Shown: positions 7,704-15,676 of the stretch, in pieces
How positions within the stretch are numbered: the stretch's first letter is position 1
Layout of the letters: each line of letters opens with the position of its first letter
NCBI GenBank assembly: GCA_016290335.1
Contig: JAEETM010000046.1
Location: 1 to 26,605 of the forward strand
Length of the DNA: 26,605 bases
Direction of reading: 5' to 3'
Origin: Treponema sp.
GTDB taxonomy: Bacteria > Spirochaetota > Spirochaetia > Treponematales > Treponemataceae
The notes under the pieces: model-generated
Databases searched by the model: none
Told to the model about the DNA's origin: nothing
What the model saw: only the letters and a program-made list of their open reading frames with translations
Position numbers and translations under genes: made by a program

Positions 7704-8417
7704 ATGAATTACAAAAAGTTTATGGACAAACCTTTTCGGCTGATGGCTATCATTGGGTTTGTCTATCTGATGGTTATGCTTGTTCTGAATATTTTCACCG
7801 ATTTTTCTTATGAACAGAGCATCATGCCATTTTCAAAAGCTGTTTCATATTCAGCAGAAGCAGTTGCTCTCATCCTTTGTATTCTTACTTTTTTCTTTTT
7901 TAATAAACACACTCTTTATTATGCTGCACTTGAACTGCTTACATTTTCAAATCTGTATACCGGCAGAATCTACACCGCACTTTTTCTAACATCAATTCTT
8001 TTTATTCTGATGCTTTTAGAAAACAGGCATGCTTCTAAAAGAAGGCTTGTGGTTTTTCTTGTGATTGAGTTTGCAAAGCTTGTGTTAGTTGTGCCTTACG
8101 GTGCAAGAACATTTTTTGAATACGCAGGAATTACATTGTTTTCATTCTGTACAATTGGCTGCATAAATCTGCTGTTCCGCCATGTTTACGAAAAAAAAGA
8201 TTCCGATTCAATCACCCTGGACAACTACAAGTTTTCCGACCGCCAGAAGGATTGCATCAAAGAAATTGTTTTGAACAACACTACAATCAAAGCTCTCGCC
8301 ATCACCTGGAATGTAAGTGAAAGTGCCATCAAAAAAGATTTATCGCATATTTACAGCGTACTCGGAATTACCGGCAAAGCAGACCTTAAAGCACTGTTTA
8401 TTGGATACGAGTTTTAA
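7704..8417 (+). CDS. Membrane-anchored LuxR/GerE-type transcriptional regulator
   Basis: The protein is 237 residues. The first about 155 residues form four or five hydrophobic helices (for example LMAIIGFVYLMVMLVLNIF, AEAVALILCILTFFFF and IEFAKLVLVVPYG), and the last 60 (178-237) form a LuxR-type helix-turn-helix: SDRQKDCIKEIV, then NTTIKALAITWNVSESAIKKDLSHIYSVLGI. The protein therefore appears to bind DNA while held in the membrane, with the membrane part perhaps sensing a ligand or membrane state. The SD (AGGGAG 7688-7693) fits both the GTG at 7701 and the ATG at 7704; I prefer ATG. It has its own promoter. The toxin-antitoxin pair follows but has a separate promoter. Target genes are unknown. 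Confidence 0.75.
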   Translation: MNYKKFMDKPFRLMAIIGFVYLMVMLVLNIFTDFSYEQSIMPFSKAVSYSAEAVALILCILTFFFFNKHTLYYAALELLTFSNLYTGRIYTALFLTSILFILMLLENRHASKRRLVVFLVIEFAKLVLVVPYGARTFFEYAGITLFSFCTIGCINLLFRHVYEKKDSDSITLDNYKFSDRQKDCIKEIVLNNTTIKALAITWNVSESAIKKDLSHIYSVLGITGKADLKALFIGYEF

Positions 8418-8421
8418 TTTG

Positions 8422-8449
8422 TTGACAAATATAATCCCTGATTTATCAT
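8422..8449 (+). promoter_or_regulatory. Promoter of the toxin-antitoxin operon
   Basis: TTGACA 8422-8427 and TATCAT 8444-8449 are separated by 16 bases, a good sigma-70 match directly after the LuxR gene's stop codon. Transcription would start near 8456, about 58 bases before the antitoxin ATG, leaving room for the inverted repeat at 8484-8499 in the leader. Confidence 0.6.
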
Positions 8450-8483
8450 TATATTTAACAGAGAAATATAACGATAAATATAT

Positions 8484-8499
8484 AGGTTTTATGAAACCT
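8484..8499. promoter_or_regulatory. Perfect inverted repeat in the antitoxin leader
   Basis: AGGTTT 8484-8489 and AAACCT 8494-8499 are separated by TATG. It lies just before the strong SD (AGGGGG 8503-8508). Antitoxins of this class usually repress their own operon by binding such palindromes, so this is a candidate operator; an RNA hairpin is the alternative. Confidence 0.5.
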
Positions 8500-8513
8500 G
8501 TTAGGGGGTGCGT

Positions 8514-8906
8514 ATGGCAATTCCAAATTATGATAACGTTACTGCTGCAAAATTGATTCATTCATTTGTTCCAATCAGCCGCTTAAACAAAGGTGAAGCC
8601 GGCAAAATTATTGAAGAAGTAAAAACCGAAGGAATCCGCGTGATTGTAAAAAACAATGTTCCAGAATGCGTAATGATTTCGGTAGAAGAGTACGACCGTT
8701 TTGTTATGTTTATGAATCGGCCGATTAAAGTTGTTCAGACAAAAGAACAGGAAGAACGCCGAAAAGCCTTTATCAAAAAAATCCGCGAGAATGTTCCGCC
8801 AATTATTCCGGCAAAGAGGAAGCTGGATAGAAAAATGATTATGGATGAAATTGGTCCGCTTGATATAGACGAAGAAGCCGTAAACGAATTGAGGAGGCTG
8901 GGCTGA
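8514..8906 (+). CDS. Phd/YefM-type antitoxin
   Basis: The 130-residue protein's first about 70 residues match the Phd/YefM DNA-binding fold: ISRLNKGEAGKIIEEVKTEG, then RVIVKNNVPECVMISVEEYDRF. The charged C-terminal half (about 75-130) would be the disordered toxin-neutralising tail. The ATG at 8514 is chosen because AGGGGG lies five bases upstream; a GTG at 8508 falls inside that SD. It is longer than the usual 80-90 residues of Phd, with an extended tail. Its stop overlaps the toxin start by one base (TGATG), the standard coupling for these modules. The protein probably binds and silences the PIN toxin and represses the operon. Confidence 0.8.
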   Translation: MAIPNYDNVTAAKLIHSFVPISRLNKGEAGKIIEEVKTEGIRVIVKNNVPECVMISVEEYDRFVMFMNRPIKVVQTKEQEERRKAFIKKIRENVPPIIPAKRKLDRKMIMDEIGPLDIDEEAVNELRRLG

Positions 8907-9289
8907 TGGTTCTTGCAGACTCAAATATTATGATTGATTATTTTCGTTCCAGAGATTCTGATCTGGCAAAAAAAATTGATACAATGGATATTGGTCTTTG
9001 TGGTGCTGTCCGGGCTGAAGTAATTCATGGTGCAAGATCAGATTACGAAATAGACAACTATCTTGAAGCGTTTAAAACTTTTGATTATTTGATAAACGAT
9101 GATTACGACTGGGAAGGCTCCGGTTTTATCCTCCAGACTCTGCGCTCCAACGGTGTAGCAGTTCCTTTTGCCGATGCCCTGATTGCCTTTACCGCAATGA
9201 AGTACGATATCCCTCTCTGGACCCGCGATACACATTTTCTGCTGATTCAGGCTTATTACCCGGAACTTAAGTTGTATGATGAAGGGTAA
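8906..9289 (+). CDS. VapC-like PIN-domain toxin
   Basis: The 127-residue single PIN domain has the four acidic residues expected at the metal site: Asp5 (VLADSNIMIDYF), Glu38 (RAEVIHGA), Asp90 (PFADALIA) and Asp108 (TRDTHF). VapC toxins are Mg-dependent RNases that cleave tRNA or rRNA and arrest growth. All catalytic residues are intact, so it is likely active. Start and stop overlap with the antitoxin indicates translational coupling. The partner here is Phd-type rather than VapB-type, a common mixed pairing. Confidence 0.88.
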   Translation: MVLADSNIMIDYFRSRDSDLAKKIDTMDIGLCGAVRAEVIHGARSDYEIDNYLEAFKTFDYLINDDYDWEGSGFILQTLRSNGVAVPFADALIAFTAMKYDIPLWTRDTHFLLIQAYYPELKLYDEG

Positions 9290-9330
9290 AAATAATAACA
9301 GAATCCATATCTTGTCAATTTAATCAGTAA

Positions 9331-9375
9331 TTAGTAAAATATATTTTAGTAAAACAAGTTTTAGTAAAATATATT
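9331..9375. repeat. Three 15-bp direct repeats upstream of the ATPase gene
   Basis: Three contiguous units: TTAGTAAAATATATT (9331-9345), TTAGTAAAACAAGTT (9346-9360) and TTAGTAAAATATATT (9361-9375). The first nine bases are identical in all; units 1 and 3 are identical throughout. A partial CAGTAA (9325-9330) precedes them. The array ends 9 bases before the SD of the ATPase gene, so it lies in the promoter or leader and could be a cooperative protein-binding site. Confidence 0.85.
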
Positions 9376-9394
9376 AGATTGTGTGGAGATAATC

Positions 9395-10804
9395 ATGTTT
9401 TATGGAAGAGAAACCGAACTTCGAGTTTTAGAAGAAACCTATAACAAAACTGGTTTTCAGATGACTGTTATTTATGGCAGAAGAAGAATAGGAAAATCTG
9501 AATTAATAAGACATTTTCTAAAAAACAAGCGTAGTTCTTATTATACGGCATCAGAAAGCTCATTAGAAATAAATGTACAAAAATGGTCTGAACAATTCAT
9601 AGCAGATTTAGTTCCGTCTGCAAAAGGTGCATTATTTACAGATTTGGACAATTTTTTTGAGTTTGTTGTTAATCAATGTAAGAATGAGCGCACAGTAATT
9701 GCCCTTGATGAAATACCGTATATTGCACAAGCGGATTCATCTTTTCTTTCCATTTTTCAAAGAGTGATAGATACAAAACTAGCAAAATCAAATATTTATC
9801 TGATTATATGTGGTTCAGCAATAAGCTTTATGGAAAAGGAAATCCTGAGTGAAAAAAGTCCGATTTTTGGCAGACGTTCAAATCAGATTTTTCTTAAGCC
9901 TTTTAATTATATTGAAGCTGCCCGCTTTGTTTCAAAATATACACCGGAAGAAAAAGCAATTGTTTATGGAGTTACAGGTGGTGTAGCAAAATATCTTTCT
10001 CTTTTTGATGATAATCTTAGCCTTGATGAAAATATCATCAATAATTTTTTTAAAACTTCAGGTTATTTGTATGAAGAACCGACAAATCTTCTTACGCAGG
10101 AATTCCGAAGCATTGCAAATTACAATACGGTTATAGAAGTATGTTCTGGTGGCGTAAACAAAATGAATGAAATTGCAGATAAAACTCATCTTTCTACGGC
10201 AGCTCTTTCTTATATTCTTTCGGGCCTTATGACAACAGGAATAATTTCAAAAATCACTGCAATTACGGAAGAAAAAAATAAGAAAAAAAGCAAATATGAA
10301 ATTACTGATGGAATGTATCGATTTTGGTACAAATTTATTCCGTCTGCAAAATCTACAATTGAGATGAACCGTGGTGAAAAATATTATTTGAAAAATGTAA
10401 AGCCCCGGCTCCATGAATTTATGGGAAGCGTTTTTGAGCAGATGTGCAGATATTATACTCTTTTGCAAGGTTTGGATGGTAATCTGCATTGTGATGTAAC
10501 GATGACTGGAACCTGGTGGGGCAATGACCATAATCACAATCAGACGGATATTGATGTTGTCGGCGTAGATATGGGAGCTAAGCAGGCGGTTTTAGGTGAA
10601 TGTAAATTCAAAAATGAAGAAATAGATAAAAGTGTTTATGATGCCCTTGTATTACGAAAAGGTTTAATAGACCATTCGTTTTCCGAAGTTCAATTTTTGT
10701 TCTTCTCTCTTTCAGGTTTTTCAAAATGGATGCTTGATAAGGAAAAGGAAGATGGGGACAGAATAAAATTGATTACGTTAAAAGAGATGTATAAGAAGAA
10801 TTGA
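9395..10804 (+). CDS. Archaeal-type AAA ATPase with C-terminal DUF234 (nuclease-like)
   Basis: The protein is 469 residues. The N-terminal half is a STAND/archaeal ATPase domain: FYGRETELRVLEE opening, Walker A GRRRIGKS (28-35), Walker B VIALDE (101-106), and a sensor-like LIICGSAISFME (137-147). A winged helix follows (about 235-310: MNEIADKTHLSTAALSYIL), then DUF234 (about 312-469), which has a PD-(D/E)xK-like arrangement: Asp385/Asp387 in TDIDVVGV and Glu402-x-Lys404 in GECKF. Such proteins are widespread, often in multiple copies, with no settled function; a mobile-element or defence role is often suspected. The ATG at 9395 has GGAG six bases upstream; an in-frame GTG at 9383 would lie before it. 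The 15-bp repeats lie directly upstream. Confidence 0.85.
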   Translation: MFYGRETELRVLEETYNKTGFQMTVIYGRRRIGKSELIRHFLKNKRSSYYTASESSLEINVQKWSEQFIADLVPSAKGALFTDLDNFFEFVVNQCKNERTVIALDEIPYIAQADSSFLSIFQRVIDTKLAKSNIYLIICGSAISFMEKEILSEKSPIFGRRSNQIFLKPFNYIEAARFVSKYTPEEKAIVYGVTGGVAKYLSLFDDNLSLDENIINNFFKTSGYLYEEPTNLLTQEFRSIANYNTVIEVCSGGVNKMNEIADKTHLSTAALSYILSGLMTTGIISKITAITEEKNKKKSKYEITDGMYRFWYKFIPSAKSTIEMNRGEKYYLKNVKPRLHEFMGSVFEQMCRYYTLLQGLDGNLHCDVTMTGTWWGNDHNHNQTDIDVVGVDMGAKQAVLGECKFKNEEIDKSVYDALVLRKGLIDHSFSEVQFLFFSLSGFSKWMLDKEKEDGDRIKLITLKEMYKKN

Positions 10805-10830
10805 AGAAGTCGACATAATAATCACTATTC

Positions 10831-10859
10831 TTGCTCAAAATCCTCTATATCGCTAAAAT
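10831..10859 (+). promoter_or_regulatory. aspS promoter giving a near-leaderless mRNA
   Basis: TTGCTC 10831-10836 and TAAAAT 10854-10859 lie 17 bases apart. Transcription should begin near 10866, only about three bases before the aspS ATG. No SD exists in the interval, which fits a leaderless or near-leaderless start. Confidence 0.55.
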
Positions 10860-10868
10860 AATTGTATT

Positions 10869-12701
10869 ATGGAAAATACAAAGCGTACTGTCACTTGTGG
10901 GGAACTCCGCAAGAGTGACGTTGGTAAGAAAGTTGTTTTGAATGGTTGGGTAAGCCGCACCCGAGATTTGGGCGGTTTGATTTTTATTCGTCTGCGCGAC
11001 CGTTATGGTATTACTCAGGTTATGGTTGGCGATAATGCAAGCGATGATGTTAAGAAAATTGCAGCTTCCCTTAAAAGCGAATATTGTATTGCAGTAGAAG
11101 GTGTAGTTGCTGCCCGCTCAGATAAAGATATAAATCCTGAAATGGCAACTGGTGAAATTGAAGTTGAAGCCAGCGATATTTTTGTTTTTACAACAAGCCA
11201 GGAATTGCCTTTTAGTATTGAAGAAGTTCGTCAGAAGGATGGAAGTCTTGTTGTTGCTAACGAAGATTTGCGTTTGAAATACCGCTACCTTGATTTGCGC
11301 CGCGAACCAATGCAGCACAACATCATTCTGCGTAGTCAGGTTGCTTTTGCTACCCGCGAATATTTGACAGGCAAAGGCTTTTTGGAAATTGAAACTCCAA
11401 CCTTCATCAAATCTACTCCGGAAGGAGCCCGCGACTACCTGGTTCCAAGCCGCGTTCATCCTGGAAAGTTCTATTCTCTGCCACAGAGCCCACAGCTTTA
11501 CAAACAGCTTTTAATGGTTTCTGGCTTTGATAAATACTTCCAGATTGCCCGCTGTTACCGTGATGAAGATGCCCGCGGCGACCGTCAGCCTGAGTTCACC
11601 CAGATTGATATGGAAATGAGCTTTACAAACCGCGAGGAAGTTCTCAGCACAACAGAAGGAATGATGCAGTATATCTTCAAAAAGACACTGAATTACGATT
11701 TGCCTGCTAAGTTTGACCGAATTGCCTGGGAAGATGCTTTTGATTTATATGGTAGCGATAAGCCGGATCTCCGTTTTGATATGAAGATGCAGGATGCAGC
11801 CTTTATGGCTGGTTTGGCAGACTTTAACGCCTTTAAGGCAGGTGCTGCTAATGCGGGCCGCGAAATCCAGCGTCATAAGAGAAGTGGACTTAAAGCACTT
11901 GTTGTTAAAAATGTTGCAGACAAGTACAGCCGCAAAAACATAGAAGCACTTGAAGCAGTTGCAAAAACCTATAAAGCAAAGGGCCTTGCCTGGATGAAGA
12001 TTGATGCAGAAGGCAAGTTCGAAGGCGGAATCAGTAAGTTCTATGCCGGTCACGAAAGTGAAATCTGCAGTAAGCTTGGTGCTGAGAAAAACGACCTTCT
12101 TTTGTTTGTAAGTGATGAAAACTGGCAGCTTGCATGTACCGCTCTTGGTGCAGTTCGCAAACAGCTTGGTAAAGATTTGAACCTTTATAATCCTGCTGAT
12201 GAGTTCCATTTTGCCTGGATTATTGACTTCCCGTATTTTGCATGGAATGAAGAAGAAAATCACTGGGAAACAGAACACCATATGTTCACACTGCCACAAA
12301 AGCAGTACTGGGATACATTGGAAAGCGATCCAGGGGCTGTAAAGGGCGACCTCTACGACCTTGTTTTGAACGGCTACGAGCTGGCTTCCGGTTCTATGCG
12401 TATTAACGACCCGGCTTTGCAGGAACGCATTTTTGAAATTGTTGGATACAGCCGCGAACGTGCAGAAAAAGCATTCGGCTTCCTTGTTCAGGCATTTAAG
12501 TTTGGTGCGCCACCACACGGAGGAATTGCTCCTGGTCTTGACCGCCTTGTAATGCTTATGTGCCACGAGGAATCAATCCACGAAGTTATTGCCTTCCCTA
12601 AGAACAACTTGGCTGCCAGCCCAATGGATGAATGTCCTAGTCCGGTAGACGAGCAGCAGTTGAAGGATTTGCATATTACAGTTTACGATACGGAAGAGTA
12701 A
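10869..12701 (+). CDS. aspS: Aspartyl-tRNA synthetase
   Basis: The 610-residue class IIb synthetase has the bacterial layout: an N-terminal OB-fold anticodon-binding domain (about 1-110), the catalytic core, the GAD insertion (about 300-430) and a C-terminal extension. Class II motif 2 is visible at FQIARCYRDEDARGDRQPEF, and motif 3 at GIAPGLDRLVML. It charges tRNA-Asp with aspartate. In the OB fold the RDLGG stretch (Leu34) carries Leu where non-discriminating AspRSs usually have His, which suggests the enzyme is specific for tRNA-Asp; this is inference from one position. The length is typical. The gene stands alone, with its own promoter and terminator. Confidence 0.97.
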   Translation: MENTKRTVTCGELRKSDVGKKVVLNGWVSRTRDLGGLIFIRLRDRYGITQVMVGDNASDDVKKIAASLKSEYCIAVEGVVAARSDKDINPEMATGEIEVEASDIFVFTTSQELPFSIEEVRQKDGSLVVANEDLRLKYRYLDLRREPMQHNIILRSQVAFATREYLTGKGFLEIETPTFIKSTPEGARDYLVPSRVHPGKFYSLPQSPQLYKQLLMVSGFDKYFQIARCYRDEDARGDRQPEFTQIDMEMSFTNREEVLSTTEGMMQYIFKKTLNYDLPAKFDRIAWEDAFDLYGSDKPDLRFDMKMQDAAFMAGLADFNAFKAGAANAGREIQRHKRSGLKALVVKNVADKYSRKNIEALEAVAKTYKAKGLAWMKIDAEGKFEGGISKFYAGHESEICSKLGAEKNDLLLFVSDENWQLACTALGAVRKQLGKDLNLYNPADEFHFAWIIDFPYFAWNEEENHWETEHHMFTLPQKQYWDTLESDPGAVKGDLYDLVLNGYELASGSMRINDPALQERIFEIVGYSRERAEKAFGFLVQAFKFGAPPHGGIAPGLDRLVMLMCHEESIHEVIAFPKNNLAASPMDECPSPVDEQQLKDLHITVYDTEE

Positions 12702-12709
12702 ACACTGAT

Positions 12710-12735
12710 TGCCGGGTTTTGCCCGGCATTTTTTT
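12710..12735 (+). terminator. Intrinsic terminator of aspS
   Basis: TGCCGGG 12710-12716 pairs with CCCGGCA 12722-12728 around a TTTTG loop, followed at once by seven T (12729-12735). It starts eight bases after the aspS stop codon. Confidence 0.93.
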
Positions 12736-12800
12736 ATTATCTCCGAATAATTTATTATTTTTCCAATTTTTTTGATATTCTTTTAAGGGAAATCCCCTAA

Positions 12801-12863
12801 TAATTACCTTATGATTTATTAAATTGTGAATAGAAAAACAATTTAATAAATTGGAGGTAATTA
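12801..12863 (+). promoter_or_regulatory. Long leader hairpin that covers the SD of the following lipoprotein gene
   Basis: An inner perfect 14-bp stem, ATTTATTAAATTGT 12814-12827 with ACAATTTAATAAAT 12838-12851, has a 10-base loop. An outer perfect 9-bp stem, TAATTACCT 12801-12809 with AGGTAATTA 12855-12863, includes the last three bases of the GGAGG SD (12853-12857) and ends just before the ATG at 12865. The two stems are joined by a small internal loop (TATG opposite TGG). If formed in RNA, the structure would hide the ribosome-binding site, and its AT-only inner stem would melt easily. Confidence 0.7.
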
Positions 12864-12864
12864 A

Positions 12865-13872
12865 ATGAAAAAACTCTTTGGAATTGCTATAACAGCTCTG
12901 GCTCTTATAGGATTTGTTTTTACAAGTTGTGCATCAACAAAAGGTGGAAAAGTAGAATCAGTACATCCACGCGAATACACTTTTGACTTAATTGATTCTG
13001 GCGAAGTTTGCGACATCGTATTTAATCAGTATGGACCAAACTATCAGGCAAAATGCGACTTTACATCATTCGTAAAAAAAGATAAGCCACAGATTGGTGA
13101 TACAGTTTACATCAAGGCACGTGCTGTATCTGACACAGATTTACCAGTTCTTTTTGGTTGTTTAGTTGACCCAAGCCAGCAGGCAAATTACTGGAAACAG
13201 CTCGAAGAATACACAACAATTGCAGAAGACGTTGTTGCCGGTGTTCCTTTTGATTTGGATTTTACTTTCGTTCTTACAGCTGCTCCTATCGCAGAGTTCA
13301 ACTTCATCATCCAGTACGACACAGTTGATCAGGCTCAGCCTTTAATCAACAAACCTGCAAAGCTCACTTTTGAACGCGTTTGCGAATCAACAGATACAAG
13401 AAACGAAGTTCCAGCTACACCACATAATCCGTATGTTACAATCGACTTGAACGATGCCGCTGCTTTCTGTGAAATGGCAACTGAATACCCTTGGATTAAC
13501 GGTGTTCAGGATATGTCTGTAGTTGAAAATTACAAGTGCCGTCCTGAAGTAACAAATTACTTTGGTGATGATCTTCCTGTAATTGGCGATAAAGTTCACA
13601 TCATCTGGCACGCAAAAGCAGACAAAGATATTTCTAAAATCTGCTTCTACTTAATCGACAACTCAGAAAAATGCGCATGGTGGATGCCACTCAGTGATAT
13701 TGAAAATGCTCCATACATCGAAAACATCAAAGCTGGCGAAGTATTCGACGTTGATTTGGACATCCCTGTAACAGTAGCAGCTGTTCAGAAAGTAACCGTA
13801 ATCATTCAGTATGATCCGGGTGCTGCAACTCCAGACGGCCCTTGCTTCATCAAACGAGTAAACCGCGAATAG
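12865..13872 (+). CDS. Lipoprotein with two tandem copies of an unrecognised domain
   Basis: The 335-residue protein has a lipoprotein signal ending FTSC (Cys22). The rest consists of two related halves of about 145 residues. Landmarks recur in order: PQIGDTVYIKARAVSDTDLP matches PVIGDKVHIIWHAKADKDIS; FGCLVDPSQQANYWKQL matches FYLIDNSEKCAWWMPL; VAGVPFDLDF matches KAGEVFDVDL; and FNFIIQYD matches VTVIIQYD. The predicted fold is all-beta, like carbohydrate-binding or jelly-roll modules, but no binding residues can be named. It probably sits on the outer or cytoplasmic membrane facing outward. Translation starts after a strong GGAGG that lies within a long hairpin. A good terminator follows, so it is a single-gene transcript. 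Confidence 0.7.
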   Translation: MKKLFGIAITALALIGFVFTSCASTKGGKVESVHPREYTFDLIDSGEVCDIVFNQYGPNYQAKCDFTSFVKKDKPQIGDTVYIKARAVSDTDLPVLFGCLVDPSQQANYWKQLEEYTTIAEDVVAGVPFDLDFTFVLTAAPIAEFNFIIQYDTVDQAQPLINKPAKLTFERVCESTDTRNEVPATPHNPYVTIDLNDAAAFCEMATEYPWINGVQDMSVVENYKCRPEVTNYFGDDLPVIGDKVHIIWHAKADKDISKICFYLIDNSEKCAWWMPLSDIENAPYIENIKAGEVFDVDLDIPVTVAAVQKVTVIIQYDPGAATPDGPCFIKRVNRE

Positions 13873-13934
13873 TTAAACGCAAAAATCGAAACATTTAAGC
13901 ATCGAAAAATATTTTTTTGTTGTAAATTATTTAT

Positions 13935-13962
13935 AGGCTGTCTGAAAAGGCAGCCTTTTTTT
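13935..13962 (+). terminator. Intrinsic terminator after the duplicated-domain lipoprotein
   Basis: AGGCTGTCT 13935-13943 pairs with AGGCAGCCT 13948-13956 (one G-U) around a GAAA tetraloop, followed by a T-run to 13962. The run overlaps the stop codon of the convergent gene by two bases, so the intergenic space is minimal. Confidence 0.92.
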
Positions 13963-15082
13963 ATGCAAGAGGGAGATATTCATATTGGACATTTTTTATT
14001 TTACACCATTGTTCAATTATCAGGTTATCAGCATCGGTTAGAAAATTGGTTTTTCTTTTTGGAAGATGAATACTTTCTATGAAAAAATGGTTATTTACAT
14101 CAATAGCTATTTCCAATGCAGCTTTATATTGCATTCCTTTTTTAAAACAGACTTCGGTAATTTCATATTTTGTTGCGTCATAATCAAGAAATGAACCGGT
14201 TGCATCAAATATCTTGTTATTCATTTTATAAACAAAAGCTGCTTTTTTTGGCACAATAAACTTATAAGGTCCAGTTTTCCATTTAAGATTTTCCTGGCCA
14301 TACGAATAAGTGATTTTAGTTTTTGGAGGAAGCAACTCTTCTGACTCAAGACCTTCACATAATATTTCAACTAATTCTAAGTATACTTTTTTTGTAAATC
14401 CCTCATTTTTTATTTTTGGCAATGCTATCTCATTCAGAAAATCATCAGTGGCATTAAATATTTCATCAATAAAAATATCAAACAAATAAACTTTTTTATA
14501 AGTTCTTGTGTATTTATTTATGCAGCCTTTGATTTTTTTTGGATGATGCAAAAACTGTACAATAATATCGCCGGCTAACGGTTCACCACAACAACGTAGA
14601 AGAATACGGACTCTTTCCAAAAGATATGGAGTTTCTTTAAAAGAAAAACAGACTTGTATTATGTTAATCTTTTTTAATTCTTCATAAGTATTATCATTTT
14701 TTCGTATCCAGTTTTCATCTTTATATTCAGCAAACATTCCGTAATCAAAAACCTGGTCTGCAAATAAATATTTTTTATCAGCCTCAATTATTCTATCTAT
14801 AGCCTCCAGATTCCTGAATCCAAAAGACCATAGTGCCAAAAACTCGGCAAAGCTATTATAGCCCTTATAAAAATATGCTAAGTAAATCTGATTATATGGA
14901 ATGTTGCACAGCTTAAACAAATCTTTTTCATACTCAGCACTTTTTTCCAGCTGCTCAACAGTACTAACAGGAGCAACACAAGAAACCCCGTTATAATCTT
15001 CATAATTTGTATTAGGTTTAAGTTGATTAAAAAGATTAAGAAAATCTTGTTTGTTTCTAAGTTTCTTTTGTCTGCGATTCAT
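13961..15082 (-). CDS. Unrecognised 373-residue protein (gene A of the shared-leader trio)
   Basis: I do not recognise this protein. It is soluble, with no signal peptide or membrane helix, and rich in Lys, Tyr, Phe and Asn. The N-terminus is basic (MNRRQKKLRNKQ). The middle is predicted to be mostly helical. The last about 100 residues (from TGPYKFIVPKKAAF) look beta-rich and end in an acidic stretch with LTDADNLIIEQW. The start at 15082 is chosen because GAGAGG lies six bases upstream; an ATG 28 codons earlier has no SD and would read through the -10 box. It carries a leader like those of genes B and C. Low GC content compared with aspS suggests acquisition from outside. Confidence 0.7.
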   Translation of the reverse strand: MNRRQKKLRNKQDFLNLFNQLKPNTNYEDYNGVSCVAPVSTVEQLEKSAEYEKDLFKLCNIPYNQIYLAYFYKGYNSFAEFLALWSFGFRNLEAIDRIIEADKKYLFADQVFDYGMFAEYKDENWIRKNDNTYEELKKINIIQVCFSFKETPYLLERVRILLRCCGEPLAGDIIVQFLHHPKKIKGCINKYTRTYKKVYLFDIFIDEIFNATDDFLNEIALPKIKNEGFTKKVYLELVEILCEGLESEELLPPKTKITYSYGQENLKWKTGPYKFIVPKKAAFVYKMNNKIFDATGSFLDYDATKYEITEVCFKKGMQYKAALEIAIDVNNHFFIESIHLPKRKTNFLTDADNLIIEQWCKIKNVQYEYLPLA

Positions 15083-15125
15083 AGAATACCTCTCGTGGAA
15101 GTTATTATATACGAAGATGTCTTGC
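15083..15125 (-). promoter_or_regulatory. Gene A leader with TATAAT and the shared trio layout
   Basis: Read on the minus strand, TTGCAA and then GACATCTTCGTA lead into TATAAT (15109-15104). TTCCACGAGAGG and TATTCT then lead to the ATG at 15082. The -10 box ends 22 bases before the ATG, as in gene B. TCGT and ACGA flank the -10 box as a weak dyad (4 bp plus partial matches). Confidence 0.5.
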
Positions 15126-15217
15126 AAAAGATGTAATTCGTCATATTTATCTTCCCTCATTAACATATCCCATTAACAAAAAAATAATTAAGGATAATGT
15201 TTGTATTTAGAAAAAAA

Positions 15218-15670
15218 TTAGTCATCCGGCATTTCTGGATTATTCGGATGAAAATGTTTCTTGTGGTTTATAGTACAACTGAATGTATCATAATCATCAA
15301 ACATGATATTTCGGTCTTTGTGGTCATGCTGGAACCAGCCTGCTGTTAAGTCTATACGGATTGAAATCATATTGTTGCTGAAGTCTGGGTTATCCGTAAG
15401 TTCTGAAAAGTTTCGAAGCAGGCCATAAGGATGTTCATAAAGAAATCTGATTCTTTTACAATCGCGAGTTTTGAGTTCATCATGAGGATTATGAAAAATC
15501 AGCTCCATTACACATGTCAAATCATGGTAAGGTTTGCCGTCTTCGTAGTCATAGCAGAGAATTGTCTGTAAATCTTGGAGCATGTTGTAAGGAATAACAT
15601 CCAGAGTTTCGCCATCGAGCGGAGTTCCGTTTATTTTGAGACCATAATTTGTTTTTGTGTTTTTATTCAT
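15218..15670 (-). CDS. Unrecognised 150-residue protein (gene B of the shared-leader trio)
   Basis: I do not recognise this small, soluble, acidic protein. It is rich in His and Asp (HDHKDRN, NHKKHFHPNNPEMPDD at the C-terminus), with predicted beta strands such as SIRIDLTAGWF and CTINHKKHF. The His/Asp pattern could bind metal, but no known motif fits. The ATG at 15670 is preceded by GAGG six bases upstream; an in-frame TTG at 15676 touches the SD and is unlikely. The SD lies in a perfect 10-bp inverted repeat. It is 41 bases from the stop of gene C and 135 bases from gene A's ATG, with a separate -10 box, so the three genes need not form one operon. Confidence 0.7.
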   Translation of the reverse strand: MNKNTKTNYGLKINGTPLDGETLDVIPYNMLQDLQTILCYDYEDGKPYHDLTCVMELIFHNPHDELKTRDCKRIRFLYEHPYGLLRNFSELTDNPDFSNNMISIRIDLTAGWFQHDHKDRNIMFDDYDTFSCTINHKKHFHPNNPEMPDD

Positions 15671-15676
15671 AGACAA

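Noticed and set aside
11745..12566. 273-residue minus-strand reading frame within aspS
   Set aside because: It lies entirely inside a highly conserved gene, is Cys/Phe-rich without domain logic, and has no SD.
15083..15166. Longer N-terminus for gene A starting at 15166
   Set aside because: The extension would be read through the TATAAT box, has no SD, and lacks the GAGAGG present at the internal ATG.
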